A stretch of 64,000 nucleotides of DNA from the NCBI RefSeq assembly GCF_039655775.1, contig NZ_JBBYXJ010000001.1:186001-250000 (forward strand), in the 5' to 3' direction. This DNA comes from Iodidimonas sp. SYSU 1G8 (GTDB lineage: Bacteria > Pseudomonadota > Alphaproteobacteria > SMXS01). A program made the position numbers and the translations under genes. The notes beneath the pieces are model-generated. The model saw only the letters and a list, made by a program, of their open reading frames with translations, was not told where the DNA came from and made no database searches. Positions 50,535 to 58,340 of this stretch are shown here, in pieces (position 1 is the first letter of the stretch; every line of letters starts with the position of its first letter).

Positions 50535-50611
50535 TGGTGCGCCCGGCGAGATTCGAACTCACGACCCCAGGATTAGGAATCCTGTGCTCTATCCTGCTGA
50601 GCTACGGGCGC
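50535..50611 (-). tRNA. tRNA-Arg (anticodon CCT)
   Basis: The minus strand folds as a full cloverleaf. The acceptor is GCGCCCG/CGGGCGC, the D arm GCTC...GAGC, the anticodon arm CAGGA-TTCCTAA-TCCTG with anticodon CCT (reads AGG), and the T arm GTGAG-TTCGAAT-CTCGC. A discriminator A is followed by an encoded CCA (50535-50537). The length is 77 bases with CCA. Confidence 0.95.
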
Positions 50612-50805
50612 CCCGATGGAGAGATAGCGGAAATCGCGGGGCCGGACAACGCTTGGGTGCCTGTTGGCCGGCGAGGGGATGCTTTTCCTCCTGCGCCGCG
50701 CGGGGCGCACAAAGCGGAGCGGTATTCGCCATATTGTCGCCGAACTCCGACGCTATCCAGTTTCCCGAGCCCGCTATGTACGGCGTGTTCAGGGGGTTAG
50801 GAAAC

Positions 50806-50904
50806 ATGGATTCGGTTCTGCTGTCATTCTTGCGCGGGCTCATCCTGCCCGTGCTGGTCGTGATCGTGCTCGCTTATCTGGTCTTGGGCGCCGTCTTCAA
50901 CTGA
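50806..50904 (+). CDS. Possible 32-residue single-helix membrane protein
   Basis: MDSVLLSFLRGLILPVLVVI followed by VLAYLVLGAVFN gives a single hydrophobic helix. TTAGGAAAC lies just before the ATG at 50806. The frame is open further upstream (from 50239), but that part overlaps the tRNA on the other strand and is not credible. No homologue is recognised. The gene ends 32 bases before the next ATG. Confidence 0.35.
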   Translation: MDSVLLSFLRGLILPVLVVIVLAYLVLGAVFN

Positions 50905-50936
50905 CGCACCGCGCCGCGGATGCTAGTCTCGATCTC

Positions 50937-51761
50937 ATGCAACTCAGTTCTTTCTTCGCGGCACTCCTGCTCGCAACCGTCATGGTCGCACGGCCAGGGA
51001 TCGCCGCGGCCTTCGCCACCCTGCCGGCGGATGCGACGACGGGAACTGGACAGGCGCGCGTCGTGTCGGTCACCGACGGCGATACCCTGGTTCTCGACAA
51101 TGGCGTGACGGTTCGTCTGGTCGGCCTTCAGGCCCCGAAGCTGCCGCTCGATCGTCCCAACTTCAGGGAATGGCCGCTGGCCCGAGAAGCAAAACGCGCG
51201 CTCGAGGAACTGGTCCTCAACAAACGCCTGACCCTGCATCCCGCAACCACGCCGACGGACCGCTGGCAGCGCACGCTGGCACACCTCAGCCGCGATGACG
51301 GTCTGTGGGTTCAGGGCGAGATGCTGCGGCTGGGCTGGGCCCGCATGTATACCTTCCCGGACAATCGCATGCTGGCATCGTCCATGCGAGGCCTCGAGCG
51401 CGAGGCGCGCGCCGCCCGGCGCGGCATCTGGCGGCATCCCTATTACGCGGTGCTGACGCCAGCGGGCGCGATCAAGGCGCTCAACACCTTTCAGCTCGTG
51501 GAAGGCAAGGTCGTCGACGCGGCGGAGGTCAAGGGCCGTGTCTACCTGAACTTCGGCGAGGACTGGAAGACCGATTTCACCATCATGGTGCCGGCCAAGG
51601 TCAAGCGCGCGCTTGCCAGACAAGGCGACGACCCCGTGTCGCTCGAGGGCAGGACCGTCCGGGTGCGCGGGTGGCTCAAGAGCTACAACGGCCCGATGGT
51701 CGAGCTCACTCATCCCGAACAACTGGAAGTGTTGGACGGCGGGTCTGACCAGCGCCGATAA
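50937..51761 (+). CDS. Thermonuclease-like (SNase) family protein, exported
   Basis: A 274-residue protein. ATG at 50937 opens a signal peptide ending GIAAA. The SNase core (about residues 38-165) has VVSVTDGDTLVLDNGVTVRL, LVGLQAPKLPL, a catalytic-type Glu/Arg region in REWPLAREAKRAL, and AREARAARRGIW. The C-terminal extension of about 100 residues is separate. Ca2+-dependent nuclease activity is expected only if the catalytic Arg and Glu are all conserved; I could not confirm every residue. Confidence 0.82.
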   Translation: MQLSSFFAALLLATVMVARPGIAAAFATLPADATTGTGQARVVSVTDGDTLVLDNGVTVRLVGLQAPKLPLDRPNFREWPLAREAKRALEELVLNKRLTLHPATTPTDRWQRTLAHLSRDDGLWVQGEMLRLGWARMYTFPDNRMLASSMRGLEREARAARRGIWRHPYYAVLTPAGAIKALNTFQLVEGKVVDAAEVKGRVYLNFGEDWKTDFTIMVPAKVKRALARQGDDPVSLEGRTVRVRGWLKSYNGPMVELTHPEQLEVLDGGSDQRR

Positions 51762-51765
51762 AAAA

Positions 51766-51787
51766 GGGGAGGGCCAAGGCCCTCCCC
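51766..51787 (-). terminator. Terminator of rpoH
   Basis: GGGGAGGGCC (51766-51775) pairs perfectly with GGCCCTCCCC (51778-51787). On the minus strand it is followed by TTTTT (51761-51765). It also closes the convergent thermonuclease gene. Confidence 0.9.
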
Positions 51788-51794
51788 AATTCCA

Positions 51795-52688
51795 TTATGT
51801 CGACGGGATCAGTCCGACCCTGTGCGGGTCGCCGCCGACGAGCCGCAGCAACGCCTTGCGCAGCTTGCCCAGCGCCTGATGCTCGATCTGGCGGACACGC
51901 TCCTTGCTGATGCCCAGCTGGTCTCCCAGCACGGCGAGCGTTACCGACTCTTCACCCAGGCGGCGTTCCTGGATGATCAGCTTCTCGCGCTCGGTCAGCG
52001 TCTCCATGGCCTGCTTCAGCCAGCCGAGACGGATCTGCGTGTCATGGGCGGTCATCACCGCGTCTTCCGGAATCGCCCGGTCGTCCGCGATATAGTCCTG
52101 CCATTCGTTGTCGCCTTCCTCGCCGACAGGCGCGTTGACCGACTGGTCGCCGCCGGTGAGGCGCGCTTCCATGTAATCGACTTCCTGCTGCTTCACGCCC
52201 AGTTGGGTGGCGATCCGCTGGCGTGTTTCCGCGGAAATCGGCGCGGCGCTGTCATTGCCCGTGCTCTGTCCGATCAGGCTCCGCAGCCGGCGCAGGTTGA
52301 AGAACAACTTCTTCTGCGCGGCGGTGGTGCCGGTCCGGACGATCGACCAGTTGCGCAGGACGTAATCCTGGATGGCCGACCTGATCCACCAGCTGGCATA
52401 GGTCGAGAAGCGGATGTCCCGTTCCGGTTCGAAACGGTCGGCGGCCTGGATGAGTCCGAGGCAGCCTTCCTGCACGAGATCGTTCGCGGGCAGCCCATAA
52501 TGACGATATTTGCTCGCCATGCTGATGACGAGACGTAGATAAGCACCCATCAGCTGCTGCAAGGCGGCGTGATCGTGATCGTCCCGCCACCGACGGGCCA
52601 GATCGAATTCCTCCTCTTTTCCCAGGAGACGGGCATCCGTGGCTGCCTTGACCAGCCTTTGGTCGATACGCTGTGGATTCAGATCCAT
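51795..52688 (-). CDS. rpoH: RNA polymerase heat-shock sigma factor RpoH (sigma-32)
   Basis: A 297-residue sigma-70 family factor of the RpoH group. Region 2 has LVQEGCLGLIQAADRFEP and STYASWWIRSAIQDYVLRNW, the RpoH box QKKLFFNLRRLRS is intact, and region 4 carries LTEREKLIIQERRLGEESVTL and the HTH GISKERVRQIE. It directs heat-shock transcription. Alphaproteobacteria often hold two RpoH copies, and I cannot say which one this is. CarD follows on the same strand farther upstream, with a terminator between. Confidence 0.94.
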   Translation of the reverse strand: MDLNPQRIDQRLVKAATDARLLGKEEEFDLARRWRDDHDHAALQQLMGAYLRLVISMASKYRHYGLPANDLVQEGCLGLIQAADRFEPERDIRFSTYASWWIRSAIQDYVLRNWSIVRTGTTAAQKKLFFNLRRLRSLIGQSTGNDSAAPISAETRQRIATQLGVKQQEVDYMEARLTGGDQSVNAPVGEEGDNEWQDYIADDRAIPEDAVMTAHDTQIRLGWLKQAMETLTEREKLIIQERRLGEESVTLAVLGDQLGISKERVRQIEHQALGKLRKALLRLVGGDPHRVGLIPST

Positions 52689-52827
52689 GGTGGACCTCCT
52701 ACTGTCGCTCCCTCCTGCGTCGGCGCGGACGAACCGCTATCCATTCTTACGGTGTGGCGAGCAGTTTGGACCAATTCTAATATGATATGGGTATGGCGGC
52801 GTTCAATTTAAGGTGATGAGACGAAAA

Positions 52828-52850
52828 AAGGCCCGCCGGAGGCGGGCCTT
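52828..52850 (-). terminator. Terminator of carD
   Basis: AAGGCCCGCC (52828-52837) pairs with GGCGGGCCTT (52841-52850) around three bases. On the minus strand TTTTTT follows. Confidence 0.9.
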
Positions 52851-52877
52851 TCTGCAAACGCGATGTGCGAGCTTGCT

Positions 52878-53402
52878 TTATGCCGCCTTGAGTGTCTTTT
52901 CCAGTTTCTCGATCGCCGAACGCTCGTCGATCTTTTCAACCGCGGCAACCTCGCGAGCCAGACGGCCAAGGGCCGATTCATAAATCTGGCGTTCGCTGTA
53001 GGATTGCTCCGGCTGGTCGTCCGCGCGGTGCAGATCGCGCACGACTTCGGCAATGGACACGGGATCGCCCGAATTGATCTTGGCTTCGTATTCCTGCGCG
53101 CGGCGGCTCCACATGGTCCGCTTGACGCGGGCACGGCCGCGCAGCGTGGTGAGGGCCGTCTTCATGATGTCGGGCGATGCGAGACTGCGCATCTGCAACT
53201 GGTCAACTTTCGCGATCGGAACCCGCAGCGTCATCTTTTCCTTATCGAATTCAATGACGTATAGTTCCAGTTCCGTGCCCGCGATGGTTTCCTTGTCGAT
53301 GGAAACGATCCGGCCGACGCCATGCGCCGGATAGACGATATGCTCGCCCTTGCGGAACTTCTTCTTCGACGCATCCAGCTTCTTGGTGGTCATGCTATCC
53401 AT
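52878..53402 (-). CDS. carD: CarD family transcriptional regulator
   Basis: A 174-residue protein starting at the ATG at 53402 (GAGAGAG upstream); a second ATG at 53393 is in frame. The N-terminal RNA-polymerase-binding domain (CdnL/CarD/TRCF, about residues 15-75) has FRKGEHIVYPAHGVGRIVSID and TLRVPIAKVDQLQMRSL. The C-terminal helical domain has WSRRAQEYEAKINSGDPV and EKIDERSAIEKLEKTL. CarD stabilises the RNA polymerase-promoter open complex. A longer upstream frame lacks these features. Confidence 0.92.
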   Translation of the reverse strand: MDSMTTKKLDASKKKFRKGEHIVYPAHGVGRIVSIDKETIAGTELELYVIEFDKEKMTLRVPIAKVDQLQMRSLASPDIMKTALTTLRGRARVKRTMWSRRAQEYEAKINSGDPVSIAEVVRDLHRADDQPEQSYSERQIYESALGRLAREVAAVEKIDERSAIEKLEKTLKAA

Positions 53403-53706
53403 CTTGCCATCTCTCTCCAAAGTCCCGGGTTGGTGGCCGTGCCGGATAGTGCCGGCAGTTGACAGCAACTCCCGCCCGGCGGCTGCTGCCGCACTGACCG
53501 GATGATTGCTGTACTGTCGCCTCGTTGGACGACCGGTTCTCACCGAAACGGGAGACGCGCACCCCGCAACAAGGGACATCGACTTACGCCGATTTGTCAC
53601 GACGCGACGGCTATGGGTATCATAAAATCGTAAAAAAAGCACCCCCGAATTCAAGGATCGGGGATGCTTTTCTCACATAACGCTTATGCGTTCAGGTCGA
53701 GACGTC
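53403..53706 (-). other. Intergenic region between fdxA and carD
   Basis: About 300 bases. It contains the fdxA terminator at 53634-53672 and the carD upstream region. No further gene or confident promoter was seen; a TTATGATAC stretch near 53620 is AT-rich but unassigned. Confidence 0.4.
53634..53672 (-). terminator. Terminator of fdxA operon
   Basis: AAAAGCACCCCCGA and TCGGGGATGCTTTT are near-complementary arms (one bulge) around ATTCAAGGA. On the minus strand a TTTTTTT run follows. It lies about 35 bases after the fdxA stop. Confidence 0.8.
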
Positions 53707-54039
53707 TCAGGCGCCGGGATTCGACGAAAAATACTTCTCGAACTTGTCACTCTCGCCCTTGGCGTCGTCGGCGTCGGGAAGGGCCTCTTTCTTTTCAGTC
53801 AGGTTGGGCCATTCCTTGGAATATTTGGCGTTCAGCTCGACCCACTGGTCGATGCCGTCTTCCGTGTCCGGCATGATCGCCTCGGCCGGGCACTCGGGTT
53901 CGCAAACCCCGCAGTCGATGCACTCGTCGGGATTGATGACGAGCATGTTTTCCCCTTCGTAGAAGCAGTCCACCGGGCACACTTCAACGCAGTCAGTGTA
54001 CTTGCACTTGATGCAAGCTTCGGTCACGACGTAAGCCAT
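53707..54039 (-). CDS. fdxA: Ferredoxin FdxA (7Fe, [3Fe-4S][4Fe-4S])
   Basis: A 110-residue ferredoxin with the 7Fe pattern. The N-terminal cluster segment is [18 protein letters not shown] and the second is [16 protein letters not shown]. The C-terminal tail, rich in Asp and Lys, is typical of FdxA. It carries electrons to unidentified partners. It sits downstream of the TerB-like gene on the same strand (gap 21), in a helicase-S4-TerB-fdxA series also found in other alphaproteobacteria. Confidence 0.95.
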   Translation of the reverse strand: MAYVVTEACIKCKYTDCVEVCPVDCFYEGENMLVINPDECIDCGVCEPECPAEAIMPDTEDGIDQWVELNAKYSKEWPNLTEKKEALPDADDAKGESDKFEKYFSSNPGA

Positions 54040-54060
54040 CGCGGTCTCCTTGAGCCTTTT

Positions 54061-54516
54061 TTATTCTGACACGCCCAGCCGGCTGAGCACCCGCTTGCGC
54101 GCTTCCCCTCGTTCACGGTCGGAAACGTAGAGCAACCCCGCGATTCGGCGCAACAGATTTGCTTCATAGGCGTGTAGTTCGCCGTCCGCATACACCACTT
54201 CCCAAAGCAGTTCAACGAGTTCCACGCGCTGCGCTTCGCTGAATTCACTCTTGACCGTAAGGGTGTAGCGGTTGAGATCGCTCGCCTTGTCCTGCTTGGC
54301 CTCGGCCATAGTGACAAGGTTCGTGGCGGCCTCCGAAGTCAGTCCGAAATGGCGCTGCAGAATCGTCGTGACCGTCTCGCGCTCGGCGTCGTTGAACTCG
54401 CCATCCATGCAGGCGGCATCAACCAGCAGGACGGCGGCGGCGACGTGAATGTCCTGGCTGTGCGGAACGACGCTGCGCGGCGCCGCGGTGAAGAGGGCTT
54501 TGAGGGCGTCGATCAT
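54061..54516 (-). CDS. TerB-like tellurite-resistance family protein
   Basis: A 151-residue helical protein of the TerB/DjlA-N fold. The repeated acidic motifs are VDAACMDGEFNDAERETV and VVYADGELHAYEANLL, likely metal-binding. ATG at 54516 is chosen because the upstream extension has no motif. Family members act in tellurite resistance or stress, but the function here is unknown. It lies between the S4 gene and fdxA. Confidence 0.8.
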   Translation of the reverse strand: MIDALKALFTAAPRSVVPHSQDIHVAAAVLLVDAACMDGEFNDAERETVTTILQRHFGLTSEAATNLVTMAEAKQDKASDLNRYTLTVKSEFSEAQRVELVELLWEVVYADGELHAYEANLLRRIAGLLYVSDRERGEARKRVLSRLGVSE

Positions 54517-54559
54517 CGCATTCCGGTAACATGCCCGGCACGGTGCCGCAACTCGCGGA

Positions 54560-54880
54560 TCATTCCGCGGCGCCCATCGGTACCGTAAGGTTGCCGCCCA
54601 TGGCGCAGCCGGCGGACGGCGCCAGATCATGGTAAAGCGCCCGTGCTTCCGGGGCCGGCCCCCGCCGCTCACCCAGGGCGACGACCTCGATCACCCGGAT
54701 CAGGTCACCCTGCGCGAAGGTAAGGACGTCGCCGATCCTCAGGATGGCGCTCGCCTTCGATATACGCTGTCGGTTGACCCTGATGTCGCCGGCCTGGATG
54801 TGTTTTGCGGCCAGGGATCGACTCTTGTAGAAGCGTGCGTACCAGAGCCATTTATCGACGCGCAGGGCCATCTCGTGCAT
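54560..54880 (-). CDS. RNA-binding S4 domain protein (HslR-like)
   Basis: A 106-residue protein with an N-terminal S4 domain: LRVDKWLWYARFYKSRSLA, QAGDIRVNRQRISKAS. It resembles heat-shock protein HslR (Hsp15), which binds ribosomal 50S-nascent chain complexes. An internal ATG at 54871 is possible. The helicase gene stops 11 bases before it, so the two are almost surely co-transcribed. Confidence 0.87.
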   Translation of the reverse strand: MHEMALRVDKWLWYARFYKSRSLAAKHIQAGDIRVNRQRISKASAILRIGDVLTFAQGDLIRVIEVVALGERRGPAPEARALYHDLAPSAGCAMGGNLTVPMGAAE

Positions 54881-54891
54881 GGGGTCTCCGT

Positions 54892-57459
54892 CTAGCCTGT
54901 CCCGAGTGCGGTTTTAAGTGCCTTCAATCCGGCGAATGGCGAATGCTCGTCGCGCTCACGCATCTGCCGTGTCGCCTTGAGGGTATGTTTGCGGTGCTCT
55001 TTGCGCTGCCGCACGAAGATGATCTCGCCGTCATCGGCCGCCTGGCCTCGATAGCCCAGGGAGGCAAGGATGGCGTTGAACGCCTCGCCCCGGCAGCCGA
55101 CGAACGCGGTCAGGTCGCGGTCGGCCTTCAGCGCGCCGGCCTCGTGACGAGTCCGTGCGGCTTCGGCCACCTTCTCGAGCATGTCGAGCCGCACGGCCCG
55201 CCCCGCGATGACCCGGTAGCCCGCCATTTCATAGAAGCCGTCCGGGACCTGCGCGGCGACCAGCGATGTGAGGCCCGGCGCGGGCGGTTGCGGCACGTCG
55301 CGCAGCCGATTGAACACCCGCCAGCACATCAGACGGTGGCGGGTGACGCCGGGCTTCAGCACCGCGGGAATGAAAATGCTGGCTTCGCCGAATTTCACGC
55401 CCAGCGACCGCAGCTGCCAGCGCTCCCGCGGCGCAAGCTTCCGGATGTCCTCGGCCGCGGCATCGCGCGGCATGGTGCCGAGCGCCTCCACGAGGCGGAA
55501 GGCGATGCCGCGTGCCAGCCCGGTGAGGGCCTCGCCCGTGTTCTTGTCGGACGCATCCAGCGCGTCCTTCAGCCGGAACAACGGCGCCATCGCACGCCGC
55601 AGATGTGTTTCGCACCATGTGGACAGCCTGGCGGCGACAGCGGTGCGTTCAGCCGCTTCCAGAAAGTCGCCGGCGATCACCTCGACGCGCGGGCTCAGCG
55701 GCGTTCCGCCCTTGCTCAGGCGTCCGATCACCCCGCCGGCGAACGAAATGTCGCCGGTTTCTGGCGTCAGGCTGAATGCCGTATCGGCGCCGTCACGGAT
55801 ACGCTGGACCCGTCCGGCCACTTCACGGCGCAGTGCCCGGCTGGCGGCGTTGAGCAACACATTGCCCTCGGCGCCGCGCGCTGTCTCGTCCACGTCGAAT
55901 ACCAGGCCGTTGAGCCGCCCGACATAATGGCCTTCCACCAGCACATCGCTCTGGGGATCGACCGCCGCGAACAGCCTCTCGTCCGACTGCATGCGCTTCA
56001 TCAGCATGGCCGAGCGCTTGTCCACGAACCGCAGGGTCAGCTGTTCATGCAGCGCGTCCGAGAGCCGGTCCTCGATCTTGCGGGTCTCGCCGCGCCAGTG
56101 AGCCGGATCGTTCATCCAGTCCGGCCGGTTGGCGATATAGGTCCAGGTGCGTGTGTGCGCGATGCGGGTCGCGAGCGTGTCGATGTCGCCGTCGGTCCGG
56201 TCCAACCGCTTGACCTGCGACGCGATCCAGTCCTCGGGCAGCTTGCCGTTCTCTTCCATCAGATGCAGGAACAGCTTCTTGACCAGCTGCGCGTGTTCGT
56301 CCGCCATGGTCTTGCGGAAATCCGGTACCTGGCAGACTTCCCAGAGGCGGGAGATGGCCGCGCGATGAGTCGCGGCGCTCCGGATCTCCTCGTCGCCTGC
56401 CAGCGCCTTCAGCACGGCGAGATCCTCGCTCTCGCGCGCCCGCAGCAGCCCGGCGATGCTGGGAGGCTTTTCCAGGCTGGCGATCAGCCGTGGCAGCGAG
56501 GCGTAGTCGAAGGCGGCGTTGCGCCATTGCAGCTTCTCGATCGGCGTGAACCGATGCTGTTCGACGGCCTCGATGATTTCGGGCTCCATCATCGGGTCGC
56601 GGCCGCCGAAGTCGCCGCCCGCGTCGCTGAGCACGCCGAAGGTGCCGTCATTCATGTGGCGTCCGGCGCGGCCAGCGATCTGGGCGACTTCCTGTGGCAG
56701 CAAGCTGCGGTGGCGGATGCCGTCGAACTTGGTCAGCGAGGCGAACGCCACATGGTTGATCGCCATGTTGAGGCCCATGCCGATGGCATCGGTGGCGACG
56801 ATATAGTCCACCTCGCCATTCTGGTACATCTCGACCTGGGCGTTGCGGGTCCGCGGCGACAGCGCACCCATGACGATGGCGGCGCCGCCCTTGCGCCGGC
56901 GGATCAGCTCGGCGATGGAATAGACGTCCCGCGCGGTGAAGGCGACGATGGCGCTGCGGCGGGGCAGGCGGGTCAGCTTCTTCGAGCCGGCATAGGTGAG
57001 ATGGGAAAACCGCGTGCGGTTGATGATCTCGCAATCGGGCAGCAGCCGACGCACCATGCGGGCCATGCTCTCGGCGCCCATGAACATGGTTTCCTCGCGG
57101 CCTCGCGCGTGCAGCAGGCGGTCGGTGAAGGTGTGGCCGCGCTCCTCGTCGGCGCACAGCTGGATTTCATCGATAGCGAGAAACGCCACGTCCTTGTCCA
57201 GCGGCATGCTCTCGACGGTGCAGACCCAGTAGGACGGATGGCGCGGGACGATCTTTTCCTCGCCGGTCACCAGCGCCACATGGGCGGGCCCGCGCATGGC
57301 GCAGATCTTGTCATAGACTTCCCGCGCCAGCAGGCGCAGCGGCAGGCCGATCATGCCGGAGCTATGCCCCAGCATGCGTTCGATCGCGAAGTGAGTCTTG
57401 CCAGTGTTAGTGGGACCGAGGACGGCGACCAGGCGCCTATCGTCCTGATCGTTCTTCAT
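54892..57459 (-). CDS. SUV3-like DExH-box RNA helicase
   Basis: An 855-residue protein. ATG at 57459 follows a GGAG. Walker A is LGPTNTGKTHFA, the DExH-type box is LAIDEIQL, and later motifs are TATDAIGMGLN-like (VATDAIGMGLN) and QIAGRAGR. After the helicase core, long helical C-terminal sequence follows, ending KALKTALGTG. The family includes the mitochondrial RNA degradosome helicase SUV3 and alphaproteobacterial relatives. It heads the series to the S4 protein, which suggests RNA metabolism. A TA pair lies upstream. Confidence 0.92.
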   Translation of the reverse strand: MKNDQDDRRLVAVLGPTNTGKTHFAIERMLGHSSGMIGLPLRLLAREVYDKICAMRGPAHVALVTGEEKIVPRHPSYWVCTVESMPLDKDVAFLAIDEIQLCADEERGHTFTDRLLHARGREETMFMGAESMARMVRRLLPDCEIINRTRFSHLTYAGSKKLTRLPRRSAIVAFTARDVYSIAELIRRRKGGAAIVMGALSPRTRNAQVEMYQNGEVDYIVATDAIGMGLNMAINHVAFASLTKFDGIRHRSLLPQEVAQIAGRAGRHMNDGTFGVLSDAGGDFGGRDPMMEPEIIEAVEQHRFTPIEKLQWRNAAFDYASLPRLIASLEKPPSIAGLLRARESEDLAVLKALAGDEEIRSAATHRAAISRLWEVCQVPDFRKTMADEHAQLVKKLFLHLMEENGKLPEDWIASQVKRLDRTDGDIDTLATRIAHTRTWTYIANRPDWMNDPAHWRGETRKIEDRLSDALHEQLTLRFVDKRSAMLMKRMQSDERLFAAVDPQSDVLVEGHYVGRLNGLVFDVDETARGAEGNVLLNAASRALRREVAGRVQRIRDGADTAFSLTPETGDISFAGGVIGRLSKGGTPLSPRVEVIAGDFLEAAERTAVAARLSTWCETHLRRAMAPLFRLKDALDASDKNTGEALTGLARGIAFRLVEALGTMPRDAAAEDIRKLAPRERWQLRSLGVKFGEASIFIPAVLKPGVTRHRLMCWRVFNRLRDVPQPPAPGLTSLVAAQVPDGFYEMAGYRVIAGRAVRLDMLEKVAEAARTRHEAGALKADRDLTAFVGCRGEAFNAILASLGYRGQAADDGEIIFVRQRKEHRKHTLKATRQMRERDEHSPFAGLKALKTALGTG

Positions 57460-57574
57460 CCCGCTCCGTGGCCCAACTGCCGGCCCCGCGGGCATATATG
57501 GGGGACCTGAGTCATCTGGACTCTATATTTGCCCATTGGGCGGCGCAGGCAACAGAAATTATCGTGACGGTTGC

Positions 57575-57943
57575 CTATGCGGTGTGCGCGCGAAGCCATA
57601 TGACAAGATGTTCGAAGCGGAAGTCGCGGTTTTCATAGAGGCCGTTGATAAACTCGTATGCCTTCAACGGATCCGCCTCGATGGTCAGACCATTGACGGC
57701 GAGGAACACGTAGGTTCCCGCGAACGCGACGCGCTTGTTACCGTCTATGAACGGGTGATTCTGTGCGAGGCTTTCCCATAGGGCGGCTGCTTCCTCGACA
57801 AGGTCGGCGTAGTAACCCGTTTGGGGGCGGAACAGGGCGGACTCAAGCGCGCCCATGTCCCTGATGCCATGCGAGCCGCCATATCGTTCGATCTGATCGT
57901 CATGGATCGCCAGAATGTCGGCGACCGTGAGATAGTCGGTCAT
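57575..57943 (-). CDS. doc: Type II toxin, death-on-curing (Doc/Fic) family
   Basis: A 122-residue protein with the Fic/Doc active site: HPFIDGNKRVAF places His63, Asp67, Asn69 and Arg71. The N-terminal part has LAIHDDQIERYGGSHGIRD, as in Doc. Doc proteins phosphorylate elongation factor Tu, while Fic proteins transfer AMP. The Doc subgroup is chosen because the motif is the short HPFxDGNKR without the canonical Fic extension. It is preceded by an antitoxin gene on the same strand with a 15-base gap. Confidence 0.9.
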   Translation of the reverse strand: MTDYLTVADILAIHDDQIERYGGSHGIRDMGALESALFRPQTGYYADLVEEAAALWESLAQNHPFIDGNKRVAFAGTYVFLAVNGLTIEADPLKAYEFINGLYENRDFRFEHLVIWLRAHTA

Positions 57944-57958
57944 GATTCTGAGGCTTGG

Positions 57959-58186
57959 CTACTTGGCCAGCCGTTCGTAGAGCGGGCCGAATTTTTCAAC
58001 GCTGTTCTTATAGTGAGCCATGATGTGCTTGCGCGGTGAGCTCTGCTTACGCTTCTCGATCAGATCTGCGAGGGCTTCTTCGATAAGCGCCTGAAGTTGC
58101 CGTCCTTCCGCATCGGCCAAAGCCCGCACTTCCTGCAGGATCGCCGGATTAACCTGGGTCGAGAATTTTTGCTTCATATCACTCAT
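57959..58186 (-). CDS. Ribbon-helix-helix antitoxin partner of Doc
   Basis: A 75-residue protein. The N-terminal half (KFSTQVNPAILQEVRALADA) fits a ribbon-helix-helix DNA-binding motif, followed by a helix ALIEEALADLIEKR and a C-terminal toxin-binding region. Canonical Doc pairs with a Phd-fold antitoxin; here the DNA-binding half looks RHH-like. It should bind a palindrome at 58202-58221 and repress the pair. The ATG at 58186 follows an AATTGGTG segment, so the ribosome site is weak. Confidence 0.75.
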   Translation of the reverse strand: MSDMKQKFSTQVNPAILQEVRALADAEGRQLQALIEEALADLIEKRKQSSPRKHIMAHYKNSVEKFGPLYERLAK

Positions 58187-58201
58187 ACACCAATTCTATC
58201 A

Positions 58202-58221
58202 TGATGTATCAGGATTCATCA
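58202..58221. promoter_or_regulatory. Candidate operator of the toxin-antitoxin operon
   Basis: TGATGTATC (58202-58210) and GATTCATCA (58213-58221) form an inverted repeat with two spacer bases and one mismatch. It lies 16 bases before the antitoxin start and is a natural RHH operator candidate. Confidence 0.5.
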
Positions 58222-58340
58222 AGATGGCGCGTCGTGTCGATTGTGGCCATCCTTGTCTCTGCCTGTCTCGCTTGCGCGCCCGCGTTGACTTGGCGGTAAC
58301 CACTCGTCCATTCTCCTCGGCGAAAAGGGGAGATGCACGT

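Noticed and set aside
52755-52800. RpoH-type autoregulatory promoter upstream of rpoH
   Set aside because: A TTGAAC-like element exists, but spacing to a CCCATAT element is too short for sigma-32; a sigma-70-like reading with TATTAG is only 4 of 6.
54805-57510. Long plus-strand frame across the helicase and S4 genes
   Set aside because: High-GC shadow opposite a clear helicase; no domain, and it crosses two real genes.
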